In this document: in pieces, positions 24,082 to 42,525 of the stretch
Position numbering within the stretch: position 1 is the first letter of the stretch
How the letters are laid out: each line of letters opens with the position of its first letter
NCBI GenBank assembly: GCA_037975125.1
Contig: CM075853.1
Coordinates: forward strand, 69,870,609-69,934,608
Direction of reading: 5' to 3'
DNA from: Latrodectus hesperus
Taxonomy: Eukaryota > Arthropoda > Arachnida > Araneae > Theridiidae
DNA length: 64,000 bases
Notes under the pieces: model-generated
Database searches by the model: none
Seen by the model: the letters and a program-made list of their open reading frames with translations, nothing else
What the model was told of the DNA's origin: nothing
Program-made: the position numbers and the translations under genes

Positions 24082-25469
24082 TCACATAATGTAAATTACT
24101 CGTAGTTATTGCAAAATTGATTTTTTAAGCAGAATAATTTTATTTCTCTATAACATCGAATTCTAATTTTATTCGATTTGGAATCAAATATACTTGAATT
24201 TCCAAATTTTAAAGCATCAATAATCATGAAAACTGAACACTTAAAATTCGTATTTGTGAGTCACAGTTGTCTACGTTAACCATAAAGGAAGCAATATTTA
24301 CCACATTACTTGGTACTCATTCTTATTTCATACACAAAATGTTTCATATAATTGCGATTATTATTATTCTCGAAGCACAATGGAATACTTAACATTTAAA
24401 AATAAGTTTTATGTAAAACTTTAACTTATTGCCAGTAAAATATAATCCCTAAGCACTCAAAAATAAAAAACAGAAAAAGTTAAAAATTTGGATGTGGTTA
24501 GTCTAAATTTACCATTAACATAAGAGAATATTTCAGAAAATCCTAAAATTTTTCTGAATTCAATTATTTTATTTCAAATCTTTTCTCAGTGTTTAATCAA
24601 TTCTATTGTTAATCAAGCAGACGATTTCTAGAATTTTTGCAGGGGATGCAATTATCTTCAGAAGGAAGAGCATACGGGAATACTACTGTCATCCGCAATA
24701 CTGGACTTTAACAAACAAACCTTAAACTCAGAAAAATATTATTCGTTAATAACAGTTTTAACGACAAAAAGTATAGTAGGAATTTGAAATGATTTGCAAG
24801 GATACACATGAAAACATTTATAAAGAATTGCATTCGAAAGAAAGTGGGATCTTTACTGAATATATAATTTAATTGGACAACAGAGAATAGAATGCTATAA
24901 AAAATATGCAAGGAAGCCTATAAATTATTCCAAAATGATAGCCACAGCATTATTTCTAAAACTTTAACTCGAAATGAAACATATAAACCATTTTTAACAT
25001 TTCAACAAGTCAAGGAAAAAAATCTTGAGACTTTAGATATCCCCCAAAAAAAGCAATGATTAAAAAGCAATATAAATAGAACATAACGATTGTTATTTTC
25101 GCCAGAAATACAGGACAGATCAATCCATCACCTGGAATGATTGAAGACATCTATAGCAAACCTATATATTACTAGTACATTGAAATATCTAAAAAATTAT
25201 CCAAAAATTGATTATTCGAGAACTTATTTCTCCTTTAATGCATCTTCAATTCATCAAGCATCTTCTCATTGAGCATGATTGATGGTTGAGTTTTTCTTGA
25301 ATAGAAACACATAAAAATTATGGAACATGAATCTTTTTCACCTAATATAATTATGTCTGAATTTTGGCTACCATTTTGTTAAAAAAATTATTTTGATATA
25401 ATTTTTATTTTGAAAATGAATTGAATTTAAACCTATTCTAAATTAATTTCTTTCATCCAGTCCAAAAAC
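23334..25469. other. AT-rich spacer
   Basis: No gene is seen apart from the (TA)n tract at 24005-24078. The 67-codon minus frame at 24708-24911 is AT-driven and unrecognised. Confidence 0.55.
24005..24078. repeat. (TA)n microsatellite, ~74 bp
   Basis: Uninterrupted TA dinucleotides. Confidence 0.98.
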
Positions 25470-26450
25470 TAAACAGTTTGGGGCATTTTACCTCTGCTTG
25501 AGACAATGTGCTTTGGAAACCATTGGTTTGAGGTACCCTGAATCAGAATGGCTACTTGTCTTTACAGATGGTTTCCAGTCTGACATCTAATTGTCTGTTG
25601 GTGCAGGTATCCATTCAAAGCTGTTCAATTTCTATGCTTCTGCAGGTATCTACAGAACAGCATCTTGACGGAGAAGTTGAAAAATCCGAATTGCCTTAAG
25701 ACAACTAGTAGCTCTTCCCGATTTTTTTTGACAGAGTGGCTCTGTTCTCTGATTCACAGGCAGCAATTCAGGCCATAAGCTCAATCTCGCCCCCATCTTG
25801 TGAAACTCCTTATATCCAAGAGTTCTTGGAAATTTTAACATCTCGAAAGAAATGTGTTGTGTTCCAGTGGGTACCTTGGCACTGTGACAGCTATGAAAAC
25901 GAGAGGCGGACTTCTTCGCAAACAGGTACGCAGCATTTCTCCTGCAAAGACACACAAAGATTTCCTACCACACTATAAAGATACACAACTAAAACGAGAT
26001 TTTAAAAGAATTCAAGCTTCTAAACTACAAAGAAAGGATAAAAGCCAAGGTGGAAAGATGACCTTCTAAATATCCCTTATGGTCAATGCCATAAAGTTGG
26101 GGCAACATTTCGACTTCTGACAGGTCACGACTGTCTAGCTGAACACTTGCACCGTATTGGCATCTCGAATTCACCCGACTGTCCGCTTTGCAACTTGGCA
26201 GAATCCATAAATAGGGCCCACCCCCACCACTGTGCTGCACTGCATGGTAGCTTTGAAATATTACTTATTGGCAAACCAGTGTACTTTTGGTTCCATGACT
26301 CCGGTCATCTCTTTTATGTTTATGTACTGTATTCACCTGTTCTGTGTTCGGCTCATGTCTATTTTGTGATTTTTCATGTGTTTTATTAGTGGCGTTCCTT
26401 GTATTTGCCCTGTCATTGGAAATATAAAGAAATTTATTCTTCATAATGTA
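25470..26450 (+). pseudogene. non-LTR retrotransposon fragment: RNase H domain and C-terminal Cys/His motif
   Basis: This is a decayed 3' part of a LINE whose polyprotein carries a RNase H domain after the reverse transcriptase. Successive frames show a TDG motif (LLVFTDGFQS, Asp codon 25567-25569), then LRQLVAL, then ALFSDSQAAIQAISS with the next catalytic Asp at 25751-25753, then VVFQWVPWHCDSYENE corresponding to the WxPxHxxxxGNE block. A C-terminal CPLCNLAE with HPHHC at about 26180-26240 is a zinc-binding-like motif. Reading requires several frameshifts and bypass of stop codons. The probable 3'UTR runs to about 26450. The RT domain is missing, so the copy is 5'-truncated. RNase H-bearing LINEs include the I and Jockey-superfamily groups; the clade is not fixed here. 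Confidence 0.75.
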
Positions 26451-26765
26451 AGAAATGACTTGAAAGTATTTGTTACAACAAATAATTTTTAAGACTTTTC
26501 TCTAGTAAATAAATTTGTTCTCTGATGTATCTCTACAGGATAGCTTTTCTTCTCCGTGTTAACATTGATTTGAATGTTTTTTGAATTGTATTGAATGGTT
26601 CCGATTTTTCTGTCATTACTTAAATTAGCTTTAAATTTTTTAAACTCATTTCACTATTATTTTTGCCTTTTTATATAAATAATGACAACCTTTGTACTAA
26701 ATAAGTCAGTGCTCTTCAGTCACTATTGAATAATAACACAGATACTCCTACTTTCTTTTGCATTT

Positions 26766-26773
26766 CTATATAC

Positions 26774-26862
<89 letters not shown>
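26766..26862. repeat. (TACA)n-(TA)n compound microsatellite
   Basis: Three to four TACA-type units grade into about 75 bp of pure TA. Confidence 0.97.
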
Positions 26863-26865
<3 letters not shown>

Positions 26866-27153
26866 AACACTTTAATTTTTTGAATAATTTGGAAGAGATA
26901 TTTTTTCTTTTATACAATAACTAATAAAAGAATTTGAGGCCATGTTTTCTGCCCTAATATTTTTTATAACCAACATTTCTGAATTATCCAGAAAGTCAAT
27001 TTGTATTTTAGTCTTTCAATATAGGCTGTAACGAATAATTTGAGTGAAAGTTCTTGGTTAAAAATTTTTTAGTATAAAACTGGAAAGTTCAAATTGGTAA
27101 CTTTAAAAAATTCGGTTTCTTTAATTATTTTAGTCTTAGCATAGCAAAATATA
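26863..27153. other. AT-rich spacer
   Basis: Nothing recognisable. Confidence 0.5.
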
Positions 27154-27245
27154 GCAGGATTATATTTTGCAGTCATCCTACTAATAGGATAGACATTTAT
27201 TTGTCTATGCTACTATTAGTAAGATGACTGTTGTATAATGCCTGG
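27154..27245. other. 92-nt foldback hairpin, miRNA-precursor- or MITE-like
   Basis: Two arms fold onto each other around a 6-nt loop (27196-27201). Paired blocks from outside in are: CAGG near the outer ends, ATTATA, CAGTCATC with one mismatch then TACTAATAG, and ATAGACA. Small bulges occur where one arm has extra bases (a 3-nt bulge near the loop, 2 nt outside). Arms of about 42 nt with few mismatches match the size of an animal pre-miRNA, but a small foldback transposon would look the same. No TA target duplication is visible at the ends. Confidence 0.6.
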
Positions 27246-27504
27246 TCATGGAAGTAACAAGATATATAATGGTTGACACATGATTTTCAACTATTCTGTT
27301 TGAAGATCTTGAACTACTTTTGCTTTTGAAGAGCGCTTTTTGCCTGCAATTTTATGTCGATGTATTTCGAGAAATGTACAATTGTATTCAGTTCAAATGA
27401 TTATATCGATTTCTCCAAAACATTAATTTCTCTAACTATCAGCAAATTTTCCAATATTGTTAATTAGTACATGGTATCACAGTGAAAAATGTACCATATG
27501 CTAG

Positions 27505-27540
27505 CTGTACCAATCAAATTCATCTGTACCAATCAAATTA
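27505..27540. repeat. tandem duplication, 19-bp period
   Basis: CTGTACCAATCAAATTCAT is followed directly by a second partial copy, CTGTACCAATCAAATTA. Confidence 0.8.
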
Positions 27541-31716
<4,176 letters not shown>

Positions 31717-32575
31717 ATGATTTAGCAACTTATTATATTTCAGTTATTTTTACCAATACTACAAATAATTAAATACTGCCATAGAATTTTTAACATATAT
31801 TTCATTGATTTCTATCTTTCATCTAATGCTAAAATGAGTATTCTAGCAATAATCTGTGTCTAAAATTTTATAACTCATTAAGTATTTTCTCTCGGCACGT
31901 AAAGATTGGTATATAAATTGGAGGTGATGAAAGAAAGCTTTTGATTTCAGTTTGTCAAGACTATATGGAAGAAATTTGATTCTAAAATGTACTAAAGTTG
32001 CTTTAAAATGTTCTGGAATAAAATTGAGTGAATTTCTATGGTGCATTTAATCTGATTTATAGTTTTTAATTTGACTTGAGGATTAATGATGATTCAGAAT
32101 AATTTAAGATTTCAAAATTAATTAACTATTCTATCTCAGTCCATGAATAATTCTATCAATCCAAATTCCATCACTAATGCAAATGTAAATGTAGAATAGG
32201 AAAAACAACATAAGTCAACAATTTCCCATTCTTCTTTTACAACGGAAATTTATTCGTAGTGATGTTTGTTCCTTTTTACAAAAAATATGGAATCTCAATG
32301 ATTTTTTACGATACCATGAGAATAACTTTATCATATGTAAAATAAAATGCTTTTTGTTAAAAGAAAAATGAAAAATTCATGAATTTTCTTAGCTATTTCT
32401 GGACATAGAAATGAATATCCCGGAAAAAAAACAATTAAAGCATAAATAATCTTCTTATGATGTTTGCTCAAAAACGAAAATCAAAGCATTCACACACTTT
32501 AGTAGTCTACTTTGTATAATGAAAGTGTTTTTAAATAAAAGAAAGAATAATTGCATTAAATAGTTGTCAACTATA
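31717..32575. other. AT-rich spacer
   Basis: No gene is seen. The 67-codon minus frame at 31843-32046 is unrecognised and not supported. Confidence 0.5.
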
Positions 32576-33199
32576 CACTGTCTACCAATAGGTATTTGGA
32601 CACCAATGTAAATGACGATATCAGCGGTCTTGAATTACGATTCGGCTTCCGTTGGTATATATCGTGTAGGAAAGAGCATCGGCATTAATCGCATGCAAGA
32701 AGCCGGGCAGTTCGGAGCTCTCTGATTTTGAGAAAGGTATAATTATCAGGTATTACAAATGTGAATGATCCTTAAGGGACATATCTAACGATCTGAAGTA
32801 CCTAAAATCGACAGTGGTCTATGTGATTAAGAAGTGGAAGGTGAGCGGTGATTGTCAGAATGTGTGCCCCGAGTCGGCAGACAAATGAAACTGGGGGATA
32901 GAGACTGACGAGTGCTGTCCAGAGGAACTCGGAAGAACCGCACCCAACAGATGACCCTCTTCTACGAGGAGTTTCAACAGGCATCCGGGAATATTGTTTC
33001 AATGAATACCATCCGTAAGGAAGCACATCTGCTTGGTTTTCATGGTCGTGCTGCTGCCCATAAGCCTTTGATCACAAAGTCCAACCACGCTGCTCGGTAA
33101 ATGTGGTGCAAAGTACATCGAAATTTGACCGTAGATCAGAGAAAACGGGTTCTTTCGAGTGACGAATCAAGGTTCATCTTTTACCGTTTGGATGGCGTT
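32576..33199 (+). mobile_element. Tc1-like transposon, 5' part with decayed transposase
   Basis: The left terminus CACTGTCTACCAATAGG begins at 32576 directly after a TA dinucleotide. The element contains the N-terminal two-thirds of a Tc1-family transposase, broken by several stops and frameshifts. Visible parts are LSDFEKG (start of the paired-like HTH), RDISNDLKYLKSTVVYVIKKW (second helices), LSRGTRKNRTQQM, the well-preserved ASGNIVSMNTIRKEAHLLGF and HGRAAAHKPLITKSNHAAR, and SSDESRF with the first catalytic Asp at about 33160. Similarity ends near 33199 inside the catalytic domain, so the second and third acidic residues and the right terminus are missing. It is an inactive, 3'-truncated fossil. 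Confidence 0.85.
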
Positions 33200-36100
33200 A
33201 TTAATTAAAATTCCATCAGCCAAGTAAATTAATTCCATCATGATTTATGATTTTCTGCCTTAATAAAAAAGCGAAGAAAAGAGGTAATGAAAACTTTTAA
33301 AGTCTGAAAAAAATAACATTCTCATTTGATCCTAGCAAATACAAATCGAGATTAAAATTCATTGCTTGAGGGTTTACATCAAAAAATTAAATCCTTTATT
33401 TTAATTGTATTTTAAACGTTTACTTTCAAATATGTGACATCTATGTGGAGCAATAAAATAACTGATTTAATAAATTCTTTTTTTTTTATTAATTAAACTT
33501 AGGTTTTTTTTTAATTCTTTAAAAAAAAGTGATTTTTAGTGAGGATGATAGGATCAATATTAAATGAATTGTTGCATAACATTTTACTTAAATATGTTGT
33601 TTTATATGATAATATTCAAGATATATATTCTCTTTTGGTATCGGCAACATTTTTCAAACAGCAAAAATCAATAATCACAACTTGAGGAATATTCTTATTT
33701 TTTAAGGATTTTTGATGCACTTGTACAGAAGTATCTTCATGTATTAAATCATAGTTTATAGCAACTTTTTATTTTCTTTGATTTCTATAGAATTTTCCAA
33801 ATTTATTTAATTTTTTCTAATTTTTCTAATTTTTTCTACTTTTAGTATTTAATTACTTTTGCAATTAATTAATGTAAGGAGATCAATTTCTTTTCTAAAT
33901 AACAATAATTGTACTCGCAAACTTACAAACAACAATAAGCACACATTTTATATCTAATCACACACAATTCGTATAATTTTTCTTTTCAATAGCTTTATTT
34001 TTATGAGCATTACGATATTTATGTGTATTTTTAAGGTAATTTATATCTTGTAATTCGCATAAAATTAAACCTAATAATAACAGTATATATTTTTTGGCTT
34101 TATTATTACATACAGGTTTATAAGGCTTCATAAACAAATTTTCCACAAATACAAATTTATCAGAAAATAACTTTATAGCTCATTTTTAACACTAGAAATC
34201 AAAACTTCTTATAAATATTTGCATACGATGAAGTATTAACATATCAAATAATATAAAGAGTAATAAAAGTATTTCTAAAAAGGATAACCATTTAAACATA
34301 TTTTCAACTTCGTTATCTATGCATATTCCAGACATATAAACCATGAAAACGAATATCAGATCCAATGTCTAATTAATATTGAAAATTATTTAAGGATATA
34401 TTTTGATTTTACTTAAAATTTACTTAAAGACATGAATTTTATATTTTTAAAAAATTAGGAAGGAAAAGGAAGTATTCCAAGATCAAAATTATTTTAATAT
34501 TTTTATGAATTATTATAGCATTTTTCATTTAATTTTAGTTTTCAACAATATGAAAGTTATACTAACTTATTAAATTTCTTTTAAGAATTATAGAGTAAGT
34601 TTAAACTCAGTGACAATTGTTATGCTATGTATGCAGTTTCATTTACATATAAATTTGTATAAAACACTGTGAAATTTCTATAATATTATATAAAATGAAA
34701 TTAATCTTTTGCACTTTTATATAAAAATGCTTTCATACAGGAAATGTAACAAATATATATATATATATATCTGTGTGATTTTATAATATTTTATAAATTA
34801 TTAAATTAATAATATTCCTATTACTATATGTTGTAAAAATTTACTGTTATTCCATATGGATTTAAAAGCAAAATGAAATTGGATTGCAGTTTTTATTTGA
34901 TAGCATTAGGAGATCCTTTCTTGTAATTATAAATTAGATTGGATAAAGGATTACTTTCGTTCATTTTAGATGACAATTTTAACCACTAATATATTCCCTT
35001 TTCCAGTTTGTCGACATTGTTTGGGAAGTTTAGAGTATTACAAAAAAGCTTTCGGTGTGACATGAACTATTTAATGAAATTGATGTGCCCCTGAGGTAAC
35101 GTTATTAGGGAATAGTGGAAAAAGCTATTTAGCCTAATGAGCAGTGATTTAGGCGCATAGGAGAAAATCTGCATAGAAATAGACTTTGTAATGAAAGAAA
35201 TTTACACTAAGCCTTTGATAACTACTTCAAGCTTTTGCTAATAATTAGTGCGAAACTTTTAAAAAATAAGTTAATACTTTCTGACATATAATAATGGATT
35301 TTTTAGTTATATTTAATTCATTACGAAAAATTTCAATTTATTTTTGTTTTCTGGGAATTTCATATTGTTATAGAGAAATTCATAGATTCGGAATAAGTTT
35401 TAAATATTCCATCAGATATCTTCTAAAATATATATATAACAAAAACTAATCAATGAACTTAAAAGAAGTATGCCTTTTTTTGAAATAAATTTCTAGGTAA
35501 AAAGTATTTTTCAAAAGCAGGGGGAGAATAGTTTATTCACATTAGCTAATGAAATGCTATTAAATATTCAAATTATGTTTCAAACCATCAACATTTTTAT
35601 TGTAAGTTTTCCAAAGTAATCAGAAGAAAATAAGATAAAACAACACTGATTTTTTCATTAAATTTGCAAATTTTCATTAATGCAAATTTTAATATTTGGT
35701 ATGAAATTTCTCTTCACATGTAAGTTTTTGTGTATTATGTATTAAATATTTAAAAATATTTAATCCAATTTTTTCTATTTATTAAAATTTTCTTGTGTTT
35801 TTTCCCATTCTGACATTTTTAAATTTTACATTCTAGATTATACTAATAAGGGAATAGAAGAATTATATTTAATATTCAACATGAATGAAAGAAATTTTTG
35901 TTTGATAAATAATGAACTCTGCTTTGATCTTTTGCTGAAATGTTGGGTTCAACTAACATCTTGTACGTGTTAATTTTAGAGATTCTAAATTCATATTATG
36001 CTGCAAGTTCTGCTAAAAAAATGTAAACATAAAATTTAAAAATTAAATAACAAACAAAATTTTAAAGTTCAAGAGAGTTTTTAGATGAAAAAGATTGAAT

Positions 36101-39100
36101 TTTTTTGTATGTGTGTTTTCCTTAGATGGAAAGCTATGAGTATACACAAATCTCTCTCTTTCTCTCTCTCTTTTACGTATTGAAAAATGTATTCTAGGTA
36201 AGAAATTTTCAAATAAATATTTCTGCAGCAATTTAAAATAATTTGAAAATACATACATTTTTCTGTACGCTTTGTATATTAATGTGTATATAAGCCTCTC
36301 TTCACTAAAAAAAATAATAAATAGTAGAAAAGGTAATTTTTAAATTATTGCCTAAATTTTAATCAACTTTTTGATAATTTATAAGAAAAAGCTGGCCGGA
36401 CAGATTTGGGGCTTTTTTCGAGGAATGTAATATTCCTGATAAAATTATAATTCTTCTTATTAGATATTTTATGAGACATTTTTTTTATACAGATGAAATT
36501 GTCTCATTATGTTTACGTGAAAATAGAATTATTTTATTTCCAATACTAACAATTAGATCAAATTTATACTAAAGTCAGATGAGCAACATGTTTCAAATAA
36601 TTATTTTCCTTCGCCTAAAAATTTTTCACTTTAAATTAATTTTTAAAGAAATTTATTTTTTATCAAATAATATTATCTGTAATTAGATGAATCTAATTGC
36701 TATACATACAAGTAAATTTAATTTTTGGACGTGATTAAAATAGTGTGAAATTCCTCAAACGTTTCGCAATATTTAAAAATTATAAATGATATTATGTTTT
36801 TAATGAATATGTTACAATTTCATGAAATTTCATATTTCTACACATCTTAGTAAAAATGGCATTTAATTATTTAAATCATGCTTATGGAACGCATTTAAGA
36901 AATTTGTAAGTTTACAAATCAGTATATTTTTCTACCATGAATAAAAATTTATTTTTTGCTCTATATCTCAGATTTCAACAGAATGAATACCACTCTTCGG
37001 CTTTCGGTGCAACAGTTCGTTGGTTCAAATGCCACCAGAGTTTTGAATGTCATATTAAATCAGAAAGAAATTCAACTTGATCCCTTGTAACTAACTCTAG
37101 TGCGCAAAAATTATAGTTGAGTAACGAATCAGTTTTCATAGATAAAAAAACTTCTTCTAGTCATAAAGACAAGTATGAGAAAGAAATTTCTTTGAAATAA
37201 TTTTATGAAGTGTCATAAATTTTTAAAATGATGGTATTTGATTAAAAAGTTATTCAATTAAGTGTTACAATTCTAAAATAGCATTCCTTATTTTCACAAC
37301 TGCAGATGTTCAATGAATCAAATTTTCAATAAGCAAATCGTATTTCTCGTGTTAAGCGAAATTTTAACTTCAAATTAATTACAAGTTTTTCAAAATGTTA
37401 AAAATTAGCTGATAATTTAATAAGAAATAGTTAGCTTATTTATTTACTCTATTTGACTGAGCATATTAGCAATATTGCACTTTTACTGAATTCTCACAGT
37501 TCTATATTTAACTCAACAGTTCAACTGTTCAATTCTCATAACGATCATGAATATTTTAAAATACGTCAACAAAATTTACCTTAAGATTTTTCAAGGACTA
37601 AGGGATCGAATTAGAAATTGAATAAACTTTTGACTTCAATTTAAAAATTCTCGGGTTAAACATTCTCCTCAACCGTACATGTTTAGAATTCCTTTTAAAT
37701 TGTGTATCTCTATTTAATATATAATATTCTATTTTATATATTATTCTTGTCCTATAAGCTACATGCATCAAAGTTTTTCCTATTTGCTAATGCCCAAAAC
37801 TTACAGCTAAATTCTGTATTCCATTGAAAGGAACACTTAAATTTATCCATGATTACTTGGCTTTAGGCACAGTTTATCCAATCTTAGTATCTTGTAAACG
37901 AATCCATTGAGAGAAACCAAGAATGAATGCAAATGGTACCTGGAAATTGGACAAAGCTATGCATAATAAGAAAAAGAAAGTTTTCACATATTATCATTTC
38001 GCAAGCGAATTGCATTTTCATGTTACACAGCGAAAATATTATTCTTATATCAAAACATTTTGTATTGTCTTTCACATATAAATTAATTCTGCATTCCGTT
38101 TATTGGTTAAACTTAAATTTAAACTTGAGTATTCGTAGGTATTTTAATTTTTTCCAAATCTTGATTAAAATTACATTTTAAAAAACTTTATTTTTTAATA
38201 TTCTTTGTATTTAACATTCTTTTAATATATAGAATTCCAAAAAATATTTTTTTAATTCAAGATTATTAATTAACAGTTTAGGTAGAACATTTTAGAAATC
38301 TTCATATTGCTGTCATAAAGGAAATAAATTCTGTTATTTAAGATAAATTTGAATTGCTCTAAAAATAGTAGCGGATAGTTAAAATCCACTTAGTCTAAAA
38401 TAGTTTTCTCAGCAATTAGGCTTGATAATGTCCCATCAGCGGTTATTCCCGACTTTTTTGGTGATAACACTGAATTTCAATTAAATATATAAAGAAAATT
38501 GTTGTGCTAAAATTATCATAATTTATATAAATATTGGGAAAACCAATTGTACACCGTATTTGGTTGAAAAAATAGCTAAGTTATGCTTCATACCACTCTT
38601 AAAGAGTTTGTTTGCTTCTTCATTTAAGAATAGGAGCAGAAAAACTAAAAACTGGCTTAAATTTATGAGACTATGAGAATTTATGAGAAATTGTGAATTT
38701 TTAATTTTTATTATTTCATATTTAAGATTTGATCTCTGGATTTGCTTGTAAAATTTATTAAAACAAAAAATTTCTATTTAATATTAAATTTAATATTGTT
38801 AAGCTTATTGAGAAATAATTTTATTAAGAGATAATATCCATTGTGTAGAATTATTGTGGTTTTATATATTTTGAAATGCATTATTATTACAGAATATGTA
38901 TAATATTCAATGTATTTCCTAAAATTTTCATAGCTGAATTTTAACTCCAAGTTCGAAAACGAGATCATGTTAAACTTTGTATAGCGCGTGAATAGTTTCA
39001 AACACACATCCACAAATTTGAGGATAAAGCAGATAACTTAAACAGAATCAGTGTCACCTGATGAGAAAGGATCTTCGGAAAAGGGGATAAAAGCATTTTA

Positions 39101-39639
39101 TTAGCTCTGTAAAAGTATCTTCTATTCAAATTCATTTCTATTGTTTACCAGTATAACTAATATTTCTTGAATTTTATAAGTCTGTAGTTTTAGTATTTGA
39201 ATAATACATCATTTTTTTATCTTTAATAAATTATATTTAAACCTCTAAATGAATCCCTATTATATAGATGAGCACTTAAAAGTAAGAGTTCCGATTCGAA
39301 ATTATACTTTAAACTAATATCGATATCATTTTTATAATTTTTTATAAAAAAATTATTCTTAATAAAATTTATATTTTCAAGCTTCTTTAAATTTAACATT
39401 TAGTGTCTGGAATAAAGAGAGTTAAACATTTACATCATCAAGAACGTTGTTGAGTACAACTCTTTTTCATTATAAAGTATAGAACGCATTCATTCTTTCT
39501 TCGAATTTCTATCTCTGGAAAATTAGGGATAAGATCATTGTTGTTCAATGCATGTAAGAGAATCCTGTTCATTTACTCTCATAATTTTTGTAAATTAAAT
39601 ATGAACGATTATACTTCAAGATAGAAAGTAAAACGAAAA
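33200..39639. other. AT-rich spacer, no gene seen
   Basis: About 6.4 kb of AT-rich DNA with a short pyrimidine (TC)n run at 36150-36172. The frames of 60-84 codons here (33958, 36043, 37884, 37927, 38774) have no recognisable domain and fit chance in AT-rich sequence. A GGTTCAAATGCC near 37029 resembles a B-box without a matching A-box. Confidence 0.55.
36150..36172. repeat. (TC)n microsatellite, short
   Basis: TCTCTCTCTTTCTCTCTCTC-type pyrimidine run. Confidence 0.9.
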
Positions 39640-41800
39640 ATGATTCATACCTGCTTCAAAATTCACATAATTTGTACGGGGAAATGAGTCGCGGGTAGCG
39701 ATCTCTAAAAAAGTAAGGTAGCCACTAAGAGCAGAGTATTACAGTTACCCTCTCGGTTGAGACCATAAGCAACCTCATTTTCATGCACATTCACATGCAA
39801 TGGAATCAAGCGAGAGGTGATTTAAGCATTGGCAATCAAGTAATTCAAAAGCCAGACGATGTTCCTAGTCATTCGATCTCCATGTCTCCACCTTCAGATA
39901 AATGCTCAATGGCTACGACTATCACTCGAAATCCAAATGTCAGTGCAAACACTCTCAGTTATGCAAAATTTTAAAGCCTCCTCAATAGTTATTAGTTCTG
40001 CAAGGAACACCGAGCAATTGTCGGGTTTCTTACACAGATTCCAGTGTCGTTCTTCTTTTTAATAAAAATTCCCTTCCGAAATACCGCCTTCACCAATGCT
40101 GTCGTCAGTATCGATTTGTAATACATCTCAAGCGATGGTGTGTATCAATACTCTCCAAAGCAAGCTGTCTAAGATACTTTGGGTGATTTGTGTTCTTGTT
40201 AGTTTATGAGCTCAAACCAATTTTTGAAAAGACACGAACTTAAAATTAATCAAAAACATCCACTCACAAGCTAATGAGACGCATTCTACTCCATTATGCT
40301 GCCAACCCGTGCTTTCAGAATGGCAAAACAGAATTTCTTTCTTGAGGTGTTGATTATTGCTCCAACTGCGCACATAACTAGACTTTCTATTCTGGTCACC
40401 CTAACAGATGTGTTTTGCAAAGTATTTGACCAAGAAAATTTACTATGTATTTTCGGAAGTTGTTAGTCAAATTCACACAATACAATATTCCTAGGGCAAC
40501 TATTGCGAAAGCCAGTGATGATGCTGGCAGCAGGCAGTTGGACCCTTTTTAGTTTATCGAAGTTGCTAGGAACCTAAATAAACTTGTACACCATATTCAA
40601 GAATGGGACATATAAGGACAATGTAAGTATTTCGAAGGGTCCGAGCATTCGTTCCCCAGTCTCCAATAGAAATGCATTCTTAAATTTTCAGTCGCTGTTT
40701 TCCCCTGAGAGCCAAGCTATATGGGCTTATATGTATGAATCTCCTGATCTAGGATGAATCCCAGATACTAAGGATGTTTTTCTCAATTCAAATGACTACA
40801 CAGTAAATGAATTTGAGCCTCATAGTTGAAAAGGTGTCTAATTGAAGTGAAAATACTTGAAAATGACTTTAAGGAATTTAAAAGGATTTTATGCTCCGCA
40901 ACAAATTCTTCTGGCTGAAGGAGGAAAGAATTAACATTATTTTAAGCAGTAACAAGGCTTGCATTGCTACATCAGATTATTATATGGTCAACATATTATT
41001 CCATAAAGTGATCAGAATTGGCCTCAACCTCAACAGTAAATAGAGAAAACAAAGTAGGTCAGAACATAGATCCAAGTAGGATTTCTAGGCTTAGTCTAAA
41101 TTTACCTGTCATGGTGTCTTAGAACTTCACTCATAAATGGCCTTCAAGAAGTCAGTAATCCAACGCAGAATTCTCCCATTTAGCTTAAAAGTATTGTAAA
41201 TATTGCAAACAAGTTTGTGCTTCCAGATCTTATCAAAAACTTTAGATAAATCAAGAAAGGCAGCCACAGTATGATTTGTGGGCATCCTAATTTTCAGGCT
41301 AAAATATAAAATCTGATATATTGTGCAATGACCCTTCCTAAAACTAAACTGTTTGTAAGTAATTAAATTGTTTTCATACAGATAATTTGTTTGCCTACCA
41401 AAGAACAATCCTCTCCATGAGTTTTCACTAGATACTAGAGGGATTTGCCTATAAAAGTTAGGCTCGTTAAACGGTTTACCCTGTTTTGTAATAGGATTGA
41501 TAAGGGCTACTTTTAAGTCTTTAGGGAGTTGCCCAGCACACCAGGAGGTATAAAAAATATCAAGGAGAAAACTCTTGCTTAATTGACTCAAGCTGAGTAA
41601 ATTTTGACCATGAATACCATCCATGCATGTCGATTTATTAAAATCCATCTCATGAAAAGGAATTTCCAATACTTTTTTTGTAAAATTCTTGTTAAAAGTA
41701 GACTTACAATTACTGCAGATATAGTGGCATTAATGAATAATATCTCTTGTCGTTTTAGCAATCAGTTTCTCTTCAGAGATAAAAGATAGTCTGCTCTCTT
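39640..41800 (-). pseudogene. non-LTR retrotransposon fossil: reverse transcriptase plus RNase H
   Basis: This is a decayed Jockey/I-superfamily-like LINE pol region. The best-preserved frame (41127-41669) holds RT blocks: MDGIHG (PDGI-like), FYRQIPLVSS (YRPISL-like), KQFSFRKGHCT (QxGFRxGxST-like), then AAFLDLSKVFDKIWKHKL with the first catalytic Asp. The YADD box has become YVDH (about 40983-40995), and stops interrupt the thumb. Further along, RVQLPAASIITGFRNSC matches the post-RT region. At 39780-40080 a RNase H remnant shows FLAELITIEEAL, WISSDSRS and LIPLHVNVHENEVA. Homology fades above 41800, so the endonuclease end is missing. Many stops and frameshifts show long inactivity. It runs opposite to the RNase H-bearing copy at 25470-26450, with different sequence. 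Confidence 0.8.
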
Positions 41801-42342
<542 letters not shown>

Positions 42343-42525
42343 GATGCAGAAGATATTTTGTTGCTATCATTTAGTTAATAAAAAACTTGCTTTGTACATT
42401 TATATCGAGCTATATATCGACGAATATTCGAATTATTTTGATTATTGAGTTTTCAATGAGCTTCTAAAATTGCTTGAAAATTGAATAAGTGTAATTGTTG
42501 GTTCTATTTCACCTAGTCTATTATA

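Noticed and set aside
37020..37045. B-box-like GGTTCAAATGCC
   Set aside because: There is no matching A-box at tRNA spacing; a chance match or too decayed to support.
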